From contig NZ_JBKFFP010000008.1 in NCBI RefSeq assembly GCF_046506625.1, forward strand, positions 62,001 to 126,000: a DNA stretch of 64,000 bases, written 5' to 3'. Source of the DNA: Zhengella sedimenti. Lineage in GTDB: Bacteria > Pseudomonadota > Alphaproteobacteria > Rhizobiales > Rhizobiaceae. The notes below the pieces were generated by a model. It worked only from the letters and a program-made list of their open reading frames with translations, was not told the DNA's origin and did no database searches. Every line of letters begins with the position of its first letter. Within the stretch, counting starts at the first letter, position 1. Below, piece by piece: positions 57,567 to 64,000 of this stretch. The translations under genes were made by a program, and so were the position numbers.

Positions 57567-58139
57567 ATGACCTCCACCCTGACTACCGACACAATGAACA
57601 GCCAGCGGCCCTCCCGCACAAGAACCGTCAAGGTCTGGGACCCCTTCGTGCGCATCTTTCACTGGACGCTGGTGGCGGGTTTCGCCGCCGCGTGGATCAC
57701 CGGAGACGAGTTCGAGAAACTTCATGAACGGATCGGCTACGCAATCGCCGGTCTTGTCGCGGCACGGATCGTTTGGGGCTTTGTCGGCACCCGCCATGCC
57801 CGGTTTTCAAGTTTCGTCCATGGCCCGGCAAAGGTGCTTGCCTTCCTGCGGCAGAGCGTGAGCCTGAACGCGCCGCGCCATCTCGGGCACAATCCGGCGG
57901 GCGGCGCGATGGTTTTTGTCCTCCTGGCGATGATCGCGGCCATCTGCGCATCCGGATACGCGATGACGACCGATGCCTTCTGGGGCGTCGAATGGGTCGA
58001 GGAGGTTCACGAAGCAGCAGTCTGGATCACGACCGGCCTGGTCGTCCTTCATGTGGCGGGCGTGATCCTGGCCTCGGTCGAGCATGGCGAGAACCTCGTG
58101 CGCGCCATGATCACGGGGCGCAAGCGCGCGGAGGACTGA
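57567..58139 (+). CDS. Cytochrome b561 family membrane protein
   Basis: 190 residues with four hydrophobic helices and the haem-ligating histidines expected of this family: VWDPFVRIFHWTLVAGFAAAW, HERIGYAIAGLVAARIVWGF, and VHEAAVWITTGLVVLHVAGVI with GENLVRAMI after it. It should pass electrons through the inner membrane to a periplasmic partner, perhaps linked to the PepSY gene upstream. ATG 57594 is an alternative start. Confidence 0.9.
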   Translation: MTSTLTTDTMNSQRPSRTRTVKVWDPFVRIFHWTLVAGFAAAWITGDEFEKLHERIGYAIAGLVAARIVWGFVGTRHARFSSFVHGPAKVLAFLRQSVSLNAPRHLGHNPAGGAMVFVLLAMIAAICASGYAMTTDAFWGVEWVEEVHEAAVWITTGLVVLHVAGVILASVEHGENLVRAMITGRKRAED

Positions 58140-58162
58140 ACCCCGTTTCGACGCGCGCAACG

Positions 58163-58204
58163 ACCGGCCGCCATCCGCCTTGCAGCGGATTGGCGGCCGG
58201 TTTT
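58163..58204 (+). terminator. Terminator after cytochrome b561
   Basis: A long hairpin, ACCGGCCGCCA / TGGCGGCCGGT with an inner TCCGC / GCGGA arm and one bulged T, followed by TTTTC. Confidence 0.85.
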
Positions 58205-58260
58205 CATGCTGGCGAAAATCACGGCGCTTCCCTAATGTCGCTACACGGGAGGGAAGCAGG

Positions 58261-59760
58261 ATGACAATTTCGGAAGAGTATCCGCGCCTCGATGCAACGG
58301 CGCTCGCGGAGCTTGTTCAGAAGGGCGAGGTCACACCTGCCGAACTGCTCGACCTGGCGATCGAACGGGTGGAGGCGGTCAACCCCGGAATCAACGCCGT
58401 GGTGGAACGTTTCTACGACAGGGCGCGAAGGGATGCGGCCACGGTGGAGCGCAGCGCACCGTTTGCCGGCGTGCCGATGGCGATCAAGGATCTGGCCGTG
58501 AGCATAGAGGGCGTGCCTGTCCATGCCGGCAGCGCCATCGAACCGCGTGTCGCGGACCGGGATGCAACCGTCATCGCGCATTACCGCAAAGCCGGGCTCG
58601 TTCCCTTCGTGACGGCGACCACTCCGGAATACGGCCTGCGTCTCGTGACCGAAACAAGGCGTTTCGGCATTACCCGCAATCCATGGAACACCAACCACGT
58701 GACCGGCGGGTCATCGGGCGGATCGGCGGCACTCGTCGCGGCTGGCGCGGTGCCGGTTGCCCATGCTTCCGACGGGGGCGGCTCGATCCGCGTGCCGGCG
58801 GCCTGCACCGGGCTTGTTGGCATGAAGCCCTCACGCGGGCGTGTGCCGCTCACGCCGGATGCCTCGGAAAGCTGGCACGGTTTCACCGTGCAACACGCGC
58901 TGACGCGTTCCGTGCGCGACAGCGCGGCCTTGCTTGACCTGTCGTCGGCCCACGATGCCAGTTCGCCCTACCGGGCGCCGCCGCCGGCGACCTCCTTTCT
59001 CGCTGCCTGTTCGGCTGCGCACAAACCGTTCAAACTGGCTGTCTACAGGCAATCGCCGCTCGGCCTTGAAATTTCGCAAGAGACCATGAAGGCACTGGAC
59101 ACCGCCGTGACCCTGGCACGCGACCTGGGCCACGCGGTGGAGGAGATCGACCTGCCGATGGTCAATCGCGATTTCATTGCCGATTTCGCCCGTTGCGTCT
59201 CCAGCGCCCACGCCGGCATCATCCGGATGGAGGCCGCAAGGCTGGGTCGTCCCGTCCACCGCGACCTGGAGCGCGTCACGAGAATCCTGGCACGCTTCGG
59301 GGAAGTCCAGAAGGCGGCGGCGGTGGAGGAAGCGCTGCAACGCCTTCAGGCGGCGTCGCGGGACCTGCTGACCCGAACAGAGCCGTTCGACGCGGTCCTG
59401 ATGCCGGTCATCGCCCATCCGCCACTGGCCTGCGGGGCGATGGATCCTGCCGGCGCCGACGCGGTGACGGAAGCCATGCTCGACCGGCTGCGCCTGACCT
59501 CGCTTCTCAAGTTTCGTCCCTTTCTGGACCAGATGATCGACAAGAGCCTTTGGTTCACGCATTGGCCGGCCATACAGAACGTGACCGGCCAGCCGTCGAT
59601 TGCCCTGCCCGTGCACATGACGGATGACGGGCTGCCGCTCGGCATCCAGGCAGCGGGACGCATCGGCGGCGAGGAAACCTTGTTCGCGCTGGCCGCGCAA
59701 CTGGAAAAGGCGAGCGGCTGGCTTGGCCGGCGCGCGCCCATGGTTCCGGGCGCCGCCTGA
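58261..59760 (+). CDS. Amidase signature-family hydrolase
   Basis: A 499-residue cytosolic enzyme. The Ser-cisSer-Lys triad is complete: K76 (MAIKDLA), S151 (HVTGGSSGGSAALVAAGA) and S175 (DGGGSIRVPAACTGLVG). It hydrolyses an amide, but the substrate is not readable, and neither gatB nor gatC is adjacent, so it is unlikely to be GatA. ATG 58261 follows GGGAGGGAAGCAGG. It ends six bases before the msrB stop, tail to tail. Confidence 0.92.
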   Translation: MTISEEYPRLDATALAELVQKGEVTPAELLDLAIERVEAVNPGINAVVERFYDRARRDAATVERSAPFAGVPMAIKDLAVSIEGVPVHAGSAIEPRVADRDATVIAHYRKAGLVPFVTATTPEYGLRLVTETRRFGITRNPWNTNHVTGGSSGGSAALVAAGAVPVAHASDGGGSIRVPAACTGLVGMKPSRGRVPLTPDASESWHGFTVQHALTRSVRDSAALLDLSSAHDASSPYRAPPPATSFLAACSAAHKPFKLAVYRQSPLGLEISQETMKALDTAVTLARDLGHAVEEIDLPMVNRDFIADFARCVSSAHAGIIRMEAARLGRPVHRDLERVTRILARFGEVQKAAAVEEALQRLQAASRDLLTRTEPFDAVLMPVIAHPPLACGAMDPAGADAVTEAMLDRLRLTSLLKFRPFLDQMIDKSLWFTHWPAIQNVTGQPSIALPVHMTDDGLPLGIQAAGRIGGEETLFALAAQLEKASGWLGRRAPMVPGAA

Positions 59761-59766
59761 CCGCGA

Positions 59767-60267
59767 TCAGGCCGCCTTGTCGTCCGGCACGAAATCGAGC
59801 GCGATTCCGTTGATGCAGTAACGCAGGCCCGTCGGCTGGGGACCGTCTTCAAAGACGTGGCCCTGGTGGCCGCCGCAGCGGCGGCAGTGAACCTCGGTTC
59901 GCGGCAGGAAAAGCTTGTAGTCTGTCTTCGTGCCGATGGCGTTTTCCAGCGGTTCCCAGAAGCTCGGCCAGCCGGTCTTGCTGTCAAACTTGGTTTCCGA
60001 GGAGAACAGCGGCAGGTCGCAGCCGGCACAGGTGTAGGTGCCCTTGCGCTTCTCGCCGAGCAGGTCGGAGGTGAAGGCGCGCTCGGTGGCTTCCTCGCGA
60101 AGCACGGCATATTCCTCTTCCGTCAGGCGCTCGCGCCATTCGGCTTCGGTAAGGGTTATCTCGAATTTCTCGCCCGCGACAGCGTTGTCACGACGGCCAA
60201 GAAGAGCCGCGCCGCCAAGGGCCGCGATGGCGGCTGCACCGGTCAGAAGTTTGCGGCGGTTCGTCAT
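59767..60267 (-). CDS. msrB: Exported peptide-methionine (R)-S-oxide reductase MsrB
   Basis: 166 residues. A twin-arginine-like signal (MTNRRKLLTGAAAIAALGGAALLGRR) suggests periplasmic repair of oxidised methionine. The zinc cysteines are C80, C83, C128 and C131 (CAGC, CRRC-GGHQGHVFEDGP), and the catalytic cysteine is C151 (LRYCING). There is no MsrA fusion. It lies near an ECF sigma/anti-sigma pair and a fasciclin gene on the same strand. Confidence 0.95.
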   Translation of the reverse strand: MTNRRKLLTGAAAIAALGGAALLGRRDNAVAGEKFEITLTEAEWRERLTEEEYAVLREEATERAFTSDLLGEKRKGTYTCAGCDLPLFSSETKFDSKTGWPSFWEPLENAIGTKTDYKLFLPRTEVHCRRCGGHQGHVFEDGPQPTGLRYCINGIALDFVPDDKAA

Positions 60268-60434
60268 TGTCGAATCTCCCGGTACGAACGTGGTTTACCG
60301 ATAATGTAAGGCTCTTGCCCGTCCATGACCAATCAATCGGATGCGAAGAACGGTCACGGGGCGGGCAAAAGTTCGTGATCGGGCGGCACTTCGGGGATGG
60401 GCGCAAACAGTGCCGCCCGTCACATGCCAGCCGC

Positions 60435-60986
60435 TTACGAGGCTGGCAGGAGCACGGTGTCGATGACGTGGATCACGCCATTGGACTGCTTCACATCGGC
60501 AGTCGTCACGGTGGCGACATTGCCCTGCCCGTCCTTGATCATGATCTTTCCGTCCTTCTCCATGGCGGTGAACTCGCAACCGCCGACGGTCTTGACCGGA
60601 TGCATGCCGCCATCGTCGGCCACCATCTTTTCGATGGCATCGGACATGGCATTGGCAGCCACCACGTGACAGGTCAGAATCGTCGCCAGCCGGTCCTTGT
60701 TCTCCGGTTTGAGCAGGGTTTCCACGGTGCCGTCAGGCAACTTGTCGAAGGCGGCATTGGTGGGCGCGAAGACGGTGAAGGGCCCGTCGCCCTGCAGCGT
60801 GTCCACGAGGCCGGCCGCCTTCACCGCGGCCACGAGCGTGGTGTGGTCCTTGGAGTTGACGGCATTCTCGACGATGTTCTTGTTCTCGTACATCGGCGCA
60901 CCGCCGACCATCGGGTTCGCCGCCCAGGCTGCGGTTGCAAGCGCGACGGTTCCGGCCAGGGCGATTGCGATGGACTTGGTCTTCAT
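60435..60986 (-). CDS. Secreted fasciclin-domain protein
   Basis: 183 residues: a signal peptide (MKTKSIAIALAGTVALATAAWA) and one complete FAS1 domain with the H1 box (GDGPFTVFAPTNAAFDKLPDGTVETLLKPENKDRLATILTCHVVAA) and H2 box (QSNGVIHVIDTVLLPA). It is periplasmic or extracellular and probably adhesive or envelope-stress related. It lies 106 bases downstream of the anti-sigma gene on the same strand, the arrangement known for SigK-RskA-Mpt83 in mycobacteria. Confidence 0.94.
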   Translation of the reverse strand: MKTKSIAIALAGTVALATAAWAANPMVGGAPMYENKNIVENAVNSKDHTTLVAAVKAAGLVDTLQGDGPFTVFAPTNAAFDKLPDGTVETLLKPENKDRLATILTCHVVAANAMSDAIEKMVADDGGMHPVKTVGGCEFTAMEKDGKIMIKDGQGNVATVTTADVKQSNGVIHVIDTVLLPAS

Positions 60987-61046
60987 GTCTCTTCTCCCAC
61001 TGAAGGTGATCGTTGGCGACGCTCGTCCTTGCGAGGTCCTGCACAG

Positions 61047-61074
61047 TCACGGGACGCCGGAAGAAGAAGTTTCA
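61047..61074 (-). promoter_or_regulatory. Possible ECF-type promoter before the fasciclin gene
   Basis: On the minus strand TGAAACTT (61074-61067), 15 bases, then CGTGA (61051-61047). GAAAC/GAACTT -35 elements and CGT-type -10 elements are usual for ECF sigma factors. I do not see the same pair upstream of the sigma gene itself, so this is tentative. Confidence 0.3.
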
Positions 61075-61092
61075 GCGAAGACGAAAAAAAGA

Positions 61093-61806
61093 TCAGATGC
61101 CGCGCAATTCGCCCAGGGCCAGCACGGCGCCGGTAGGCGCGCCGGTGGGCGAACCGCCGACAGGTTCGTCGGAGATGGCAAGGGTCGCGCCGCCGGCCAG
61201 GCGGGATGCCAGCGCGGGCGCAAGCGGCATGCGGGCCGTCCCGCCATCCGGCAGAAGGCCCAGGGAGCGCGGCGGATTCCCGCCCTCGATCAGCCAGAGT
61301 TCGAAATCGCGGCCGGCGGCGGGCTCCCCGGCCAGGCGGGTCAGGTCGATGCTGCCGGATCCAGCCTGATAGAGCGCCACATAACGCACGGGCGAGGCAT
61401 CGGCCTGCATGGCGGCGACGTAGCGGGCGGGGCCGGGCTCTGGCTCGACGAAGAACGGCAGGATGAAGATCACCGCCAGGCTGGCAAGCGCCGCGACCGA
61501 CAGGCCGCGCCAGAAGGCGAGGCTGTTCCAGAGCGATCTGCCTTGCGGAGCAGGGTCGGGGCCGGCAAACAGGCGGCGGTCGATGGCGGCCTTGGCAGAT
61601 GCGGGGGCGGGAACGTCCCGGTATGCGGCGTCGAGCGGCGAGAGCCTGCGCTCCCATTCCCAGACCAGCATCCGCAAGCCGCCATCAGCCTCGAGCCGCG
61701 CGGCGAATGCGCGGCGCTCGTCCGGCGGCAGGACGCCGAGCACATATTCGGCGGCGAGCAGCGCATCGCCACCGTCATCCATCCTGTGCTCGTCTCCGCC
61801 GTTCAT
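61093..61806 (-). CDS. Anti-sigma factor, RskA/ChrR-like
   Basis: 237 residues: a cytosolic N-terminal part with the anti-sigma zipper (LAAEYVLGVLPPDERRAFAARLEADGGLRMLVWEWERRLSPLDAAYRDV), one membrane helix (about 98-120, GLSVAALASLAVIFILPFFV), and a periplasmic RskA domain (YVALYQAGSGSIDLTRLAGEPAAGRDFELWLIEGGNPPRSLGLLP). It should hold the sigma factor at the membrane. ATG 61806 overlaps the sigma stop by four bases. Confidence 0.92.
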   Translation of the reverse strand: MNGGDEHRMDDGGDALLAAEYVLGVLPPDERRAFAARLEADGGLRMLVWEWERRLSPLDAAYRDVPAPASAKAAIDRRLFAGPDPAPQGRSLWNSLAFWRGLSVAALASLAVIFILPFFVEPEPGPARYVAAMQADASPVRYVALYQAGSGSIDLTRLAGEPAAGRDFELWLIEGGNPPRSLGLLPDGGTARMPLAPALASRLAGGATLAISDEPVGGSPTGAPTGAVLALGELRGI

Positions 61807-62348
61807 CGTTCCAGGCACTCTTTCAGTTTCATCAGGCTGCGGCGCAGCCAGGTTCGCATCGTGTTGAGCGGCACGCCATGGCGCTCGGCCAGTTCCTCAT
61901 AGGAATAACCCATGACATAGGCCGAACGCACGGCCTCGGCTCTTGCCTTTTCCAGTTCCTCCATGCAGGCGTCGATCCGCCGTCCTTCGCTCGCCGAATC
62001 CGCCAGGCGCTCCGGCCCCGGCGCGTCGTCGGCAAGGTCGAAAACCTCCTCCACGGGACGGGCCGGCGCCTTGCGGGCGCGCAGCCTGTCGATGCAGTGA
62101 TTGCGGGCAATCGCCGCGAGCCATGAGATGGGACTGTGAGCGGAAACGGCGAAAAGGTCCGCCTTCATCCAGATCCGGACATAGATGTCCTGTAACGCGT
62201 CCTCCGCCTCGCCCCTGTCGTTCAAGACACGAAGACAGATGCCGAAAAGTTTCGGGCTTGTCGCTTCATAGAGGCGGTCGAAGGCGCTCCGGTCCTTCAG
62301 GCCGGTCCTGACGATGAGTTCGGAAATGCCATCTTCCTGACCGTCCAT
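61803..62348 (-). CDS. ECF RNA polymerase sigma factor, SigK-like
   Basis: 181 residues. Region 2 reads DRSAFDRLYEATSPKLFGICLRVLNDRGEAEDALQDIYVRIWMKADLF, and region 4 EAVRSAYVMGYSYEELAERHGVPLNTMRTWLRRSLMKLKECLE. It is coupled to the RskA-like anti-sigma gene. The frame remains open upstream through argB antisense, but the true start is ATG 62348. Likely targets are the nearby fasciclin and MsrB genes, judged by synteny. Confidence 0.94.
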   Translation of the reverse strand: MDGQEDGISELIVRTGLKDRSAFDRLYEATSPKLFGICLRVLNDRGEAEDALQDIYVRIWMKADLFAVSAHSPISWLAAIARNHCIDRLRARKAPARPVEEVFDLADDAPGPERLADSASEGRRIDACMEELEKARAEAVRSAYVMGYSYEELAERHGVPLNTMRTWLRRSLMKLKECLER

Positions 62349-62465
62349 GGCTTGAGGATAGCGCGCGGCGCCATGCCCGACAATGGCGGCGCGATTGCGG
62401 GCGGCAGGCAATCGCGCTATCAGGCGCGCACGACCGTTACAAGCGCTGCAAGGACCACGACCGAC

Positions 62466-63365
62466 ATGGCCGACGAACCCGATCTCACCCCCGCAGAAAC
62501 CCAGGCCCGCCTCCTCTCCCAGGCCCTGCCCTTCATGCAGCGCTACGAGAACAAGACGGTTGTGGTGAAATATGGCGGCCACGCCATGGGCAATGCCGCG
62601 CTCGGCCAGGCCTTCGCCCGCGACATCGCGCTTCTCAAGCAATCCGGCGTCAATCCGATCGTGGTGCATGGCGGCGGCCCGCAGATCGGCGCCATGCTGA
62701 CCAAGATGGGCATCGAGTCCAAGTTCGAGGGCGGCCTGCGCGTCACCGACGAGAAGACGGTGGAGATCGTGGAGATGGTGCTGGCCGGCTCCATCAACAA
62801 GGACATCGTGCGCATGATCAATGCCGAGGGCGAATGGGCCATCGGCCTGTGCGGCAAGGACGGCAACATGGTTTTCGCCGAGAAGGCCAGCAAGACGGTG
62901 CGCGATCCCGACAGCAATATCGAACGCATCCTCGACCTGGGCTTCGTGGGCGAGCCGGCCGAGGTGGACCGGACCCTGCTCGACCTTCTGGCGCGCTCGG
63001 AAATGATCCCCGTCATCGCGCCTGTCGCTCCGGGCCGCGACGGGCATACCTACAACATCAATGCCGACACGTTCGCCGGCGCCATCGCCGGCGCGGTGGA
63101 GGCCACGCGCCTCCTGTTCCTGACCGACGTGCCGGGCGTCCTCGACAAGTCCGGCAAGCTGATCGACGAACTGACGGTGGCGGACGCGCGCGCCCTGATC
63201 GCCGACGGCACGATTTCCGGCGGCATGATCCCCAAGGTCGAGACCTGCATCGAGGCCATCGAACGCGGCGTGCAGGGCGTGGTCATTCTCAACGGCAAGA
63301 CGGCCCATGCGGTGCTGCTGGAACTCTTCACCGAACATGGCGCGGGCACGCTGATCGTCCCCTGA
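62466..63365 (+). CDS. argB: Acetylglutamate kinase ArgB
   Basis: A 299-residue kinase of the amino-acid kinase fold, which phosphorylates N-acetylglutamate in arginine synthesis. Motifs: VVKYGGHAMGN, PIVVHGGGPQIGAML, NMVFAEKASKTVRDPDSNIERILDLGFVGEP and GMIPKVETCIEAIERGVQGVVILNGKTAHAVLLELFTEHGAGTLI. The N-terminal helix suggests the hexameric arginine-inhibited type. It is transcribed away from the sigma gene. Confidence 0.97.
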   Translation: MADEPDLTPAETQARLLSQALPFMQRYENKTVVVKYGGHAMGNAALGQAFARDIALLKQSGVNPIVVHGGGPQIGAMLTKMGIESKFEGGLRVTDEKTVEIVEMVLAGSINKDIVRMINAEGEWAIGLCGKDGNMVFAEKASKTVRDPDSNIERILDLGFVGEPAEVDRTLLDLLARSEMIPVIAPVAPGRDGHTYNINADTFAGAIAGAVEATRLLFLTDVPGVLDKSGKLIDELTVADARALIADGTISGGMIPKVETCIEAIERGVQGVVILNGKTAHAVLLELFTEHGAGTLIVP

Positions 63366-63391
63366 GGCGAAAGGGGACCATCGCGCGACGG

Positions 63392-63416
63392 AGGCCGGGG
63401 CGACCCGGCCTTTTTT
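63392..63416 (+). terminator. Terminator after argB
   Basis: AGGCCGGG-GCGA-CCCGGCCT, a perfect eight-base-pair stem with a stable GNRA tetraloop, then TTTTT. Confidence 0.92.
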
Positions 63417-63454
63417 CTTGCCCATCGGAAATAGTTTGCTACCATAACAATTAC

Positions 63455-63477
63455 ACGGACGCAGGGAGAGCGTCCGT
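63455..63477 (+). promoter_or_regulatory. Hairpin in the leader of the second TRAP binding-protein gene
   Basis: ACGGACGC-AGGGAGA-GCGTCCGT, a perfect eight-base-pair stem, 65 bases before the ATG, followed by TT and a second GC stem (CCGCC-ACAGT-GGCGG). This could be a leader structure or an attenuator. I do not recognise a riboswitch class. Confidence 0.4.
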
Positions 63478-63541
63478 TTCCGCCACAGTGGCGGGGCTGA
63501 CGACCGGCTGACCGGTCCGGCTCAATTCGGGAGGAACCGCA

Positions 63542-64000
63542 ATGAAGACCATTCGCATGGCCGTGCTTTCGGCCGCCACCGCCCTTTCCGCATGGACCCC
63601 GGCCCAGGCGGCCGAAGTGGAACTGCGGCTATCGCACTGGGTGCCGGCCACCCATCCGATCCAGACGCTGGGCATCGAGCCCTGGGCCAAGTCCATCGAG
63701 GAAGCGTCCGAAGGGCGTATCAAGATCACCATCTTCCCCGCCCAGCAGCTGGGCGCGGCGCCGGACCACTACGACATGGCGCGCGACGGCATCGTCGACC
63801 TGTCCTACACCAATCCGGGCTACCAGGCCGGCCGTTTCCCGCTCTACAGCCTCGTCGAGATTCCCTTCCACATGAACAACGCCCAGCGCGGCGCCGTGGC
63901 GATGCACGAGTGGTATGCGCCGATCGCCGAGACGGAAATGGCGGACGTGATGTACTGCCTTGCCAATCCGCACGATCCGGGCACGATCCATTCCAAGGGC
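63542..64000 (+). CDS. TRAP-type solute-binding protein DctP family, 5' part
   Basis: The first 153 codons are in the window; the rest runs off the right edge. A Sec signal peptide (MKTIRMAVLSAATALSAWTPAQA) is followed by the DctP start EVELRLSHWVPATHPIQTLGIEPWAKSIEEASEGRIKITIFPAQQLGAAPDHYDMARDGIVDLSYTNPGYQ. The ATG has an excellent ribosome site (GGGAGGAA). It is not closely related to the dctP of the hut operon. The ligand is unknown; permease genes are expected to the right of the window. Confidence 0.9.
   Translation, partial: MKTIRMAVLSAATALSAWTPAQAAEVELRLSHWVPATHPIQTLGIEPWAKSIEEASEGRIKITIFPAQQLGAAPDHYDMARDGIVDLSYTNPGYQAGRFPLYSLVEIPFHMNNAQRGAVAMHEWYAPIAETEMADVMYCLANPHDPGTIHSKG

Noticed and set aside
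58261..59760. Amidase as the GatA subunit of tRNA amidotransferase
   Set aside because: No gatB or gatC adjacent, and the sequence outside the triad does not look like GatA.
61803..63425. A single 540-codon minus-strand frame covering both the sigma factor and the reverse of argB
   Set aside because: Only the last 181 codons resemble a protein family; the rest is antisense of argB. The gene starts at 62348.

Overview
The window is high-GC chromosomal DNA from an alphaproteobacterium of the order Hyphomicrobiales (Rhizobiales). This rests on gene content and order: motC, the response regulator rem, flaF and flbT, a DUF1217 protein beside flgF, several short flagellins, a hut operon with hutF, and the rpmH-rnpA-yidC group near engB and argB. 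I cannot name the genus from sequence alone. I saw no insertion sequence, prophage or CRISPR array.

Positions 1-33120 hold a large flagellar locus. The leftward fliI (cut by the window edge)-flgF-DUF1217 genes diverge from a rightward motA-fliM-fliN-fliG-flhB-unknown operon. A PAS-GGDEF gene follows, then the leftward fliF-(fliH-like)-motB-motC-fliK operon. Two short flagellin genes face away from each other around a small membrane-anchored protein. A leftward flhA-fliR-(fliJ-like)-flgJ-(flgN-like)-membrane protein run comes next, and then rem-flgE-flgK-flgL-flaF-flbT-flgD-fliQ.

Inside this locus (17315-20544) lies a quorum-sensing block: a LuxI-type acyl-homoserine-lactone synthase, a LuxR protein with every AHL-contact residue I checked, a second LuxR-family protein without them, a 76-residue protein that is only a LuxR-type DNA-binding domain, and a small helical protein with a paralogue elsewhere in the flagellar locus. 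This is the most unusual part of the window and suggests a direct link between cell density and motility.

Positions 33578-45455 are catabolic. They hold an acyl-CoA dehydrogenase-family gene, a TRAP transporter (dctPQM) and a complete five-step histidine utilisation pathway. The leftward order is hutI-hutH-hutG-hutU-dctP-dctQ-dctM, and hutF-hutC run the other way. A perfect 16-bp palindrome sits between the -35 and -10 elements of the hutI promoter and is a very good HutC operator. The TRAP genes look like the pathway's uptake system.

Positions 45456-64000 are mostly housekeeping and envelope or stress genes: a tRNA-Arg(ACG); a histidine kinase-flavoprotein-TVP38 operon; rpmH-rnpA-yidC; a hexapeptide acetyltransferase; a fasciclin protein; engB; a two-component system with PepSY proteins and cytochrome b561; an amidase; an exported MsrB; a second fasciclin gene beside an ECF sigma/anti-sigma pair; argB; and the start of a second TRAP solute-binding protein.
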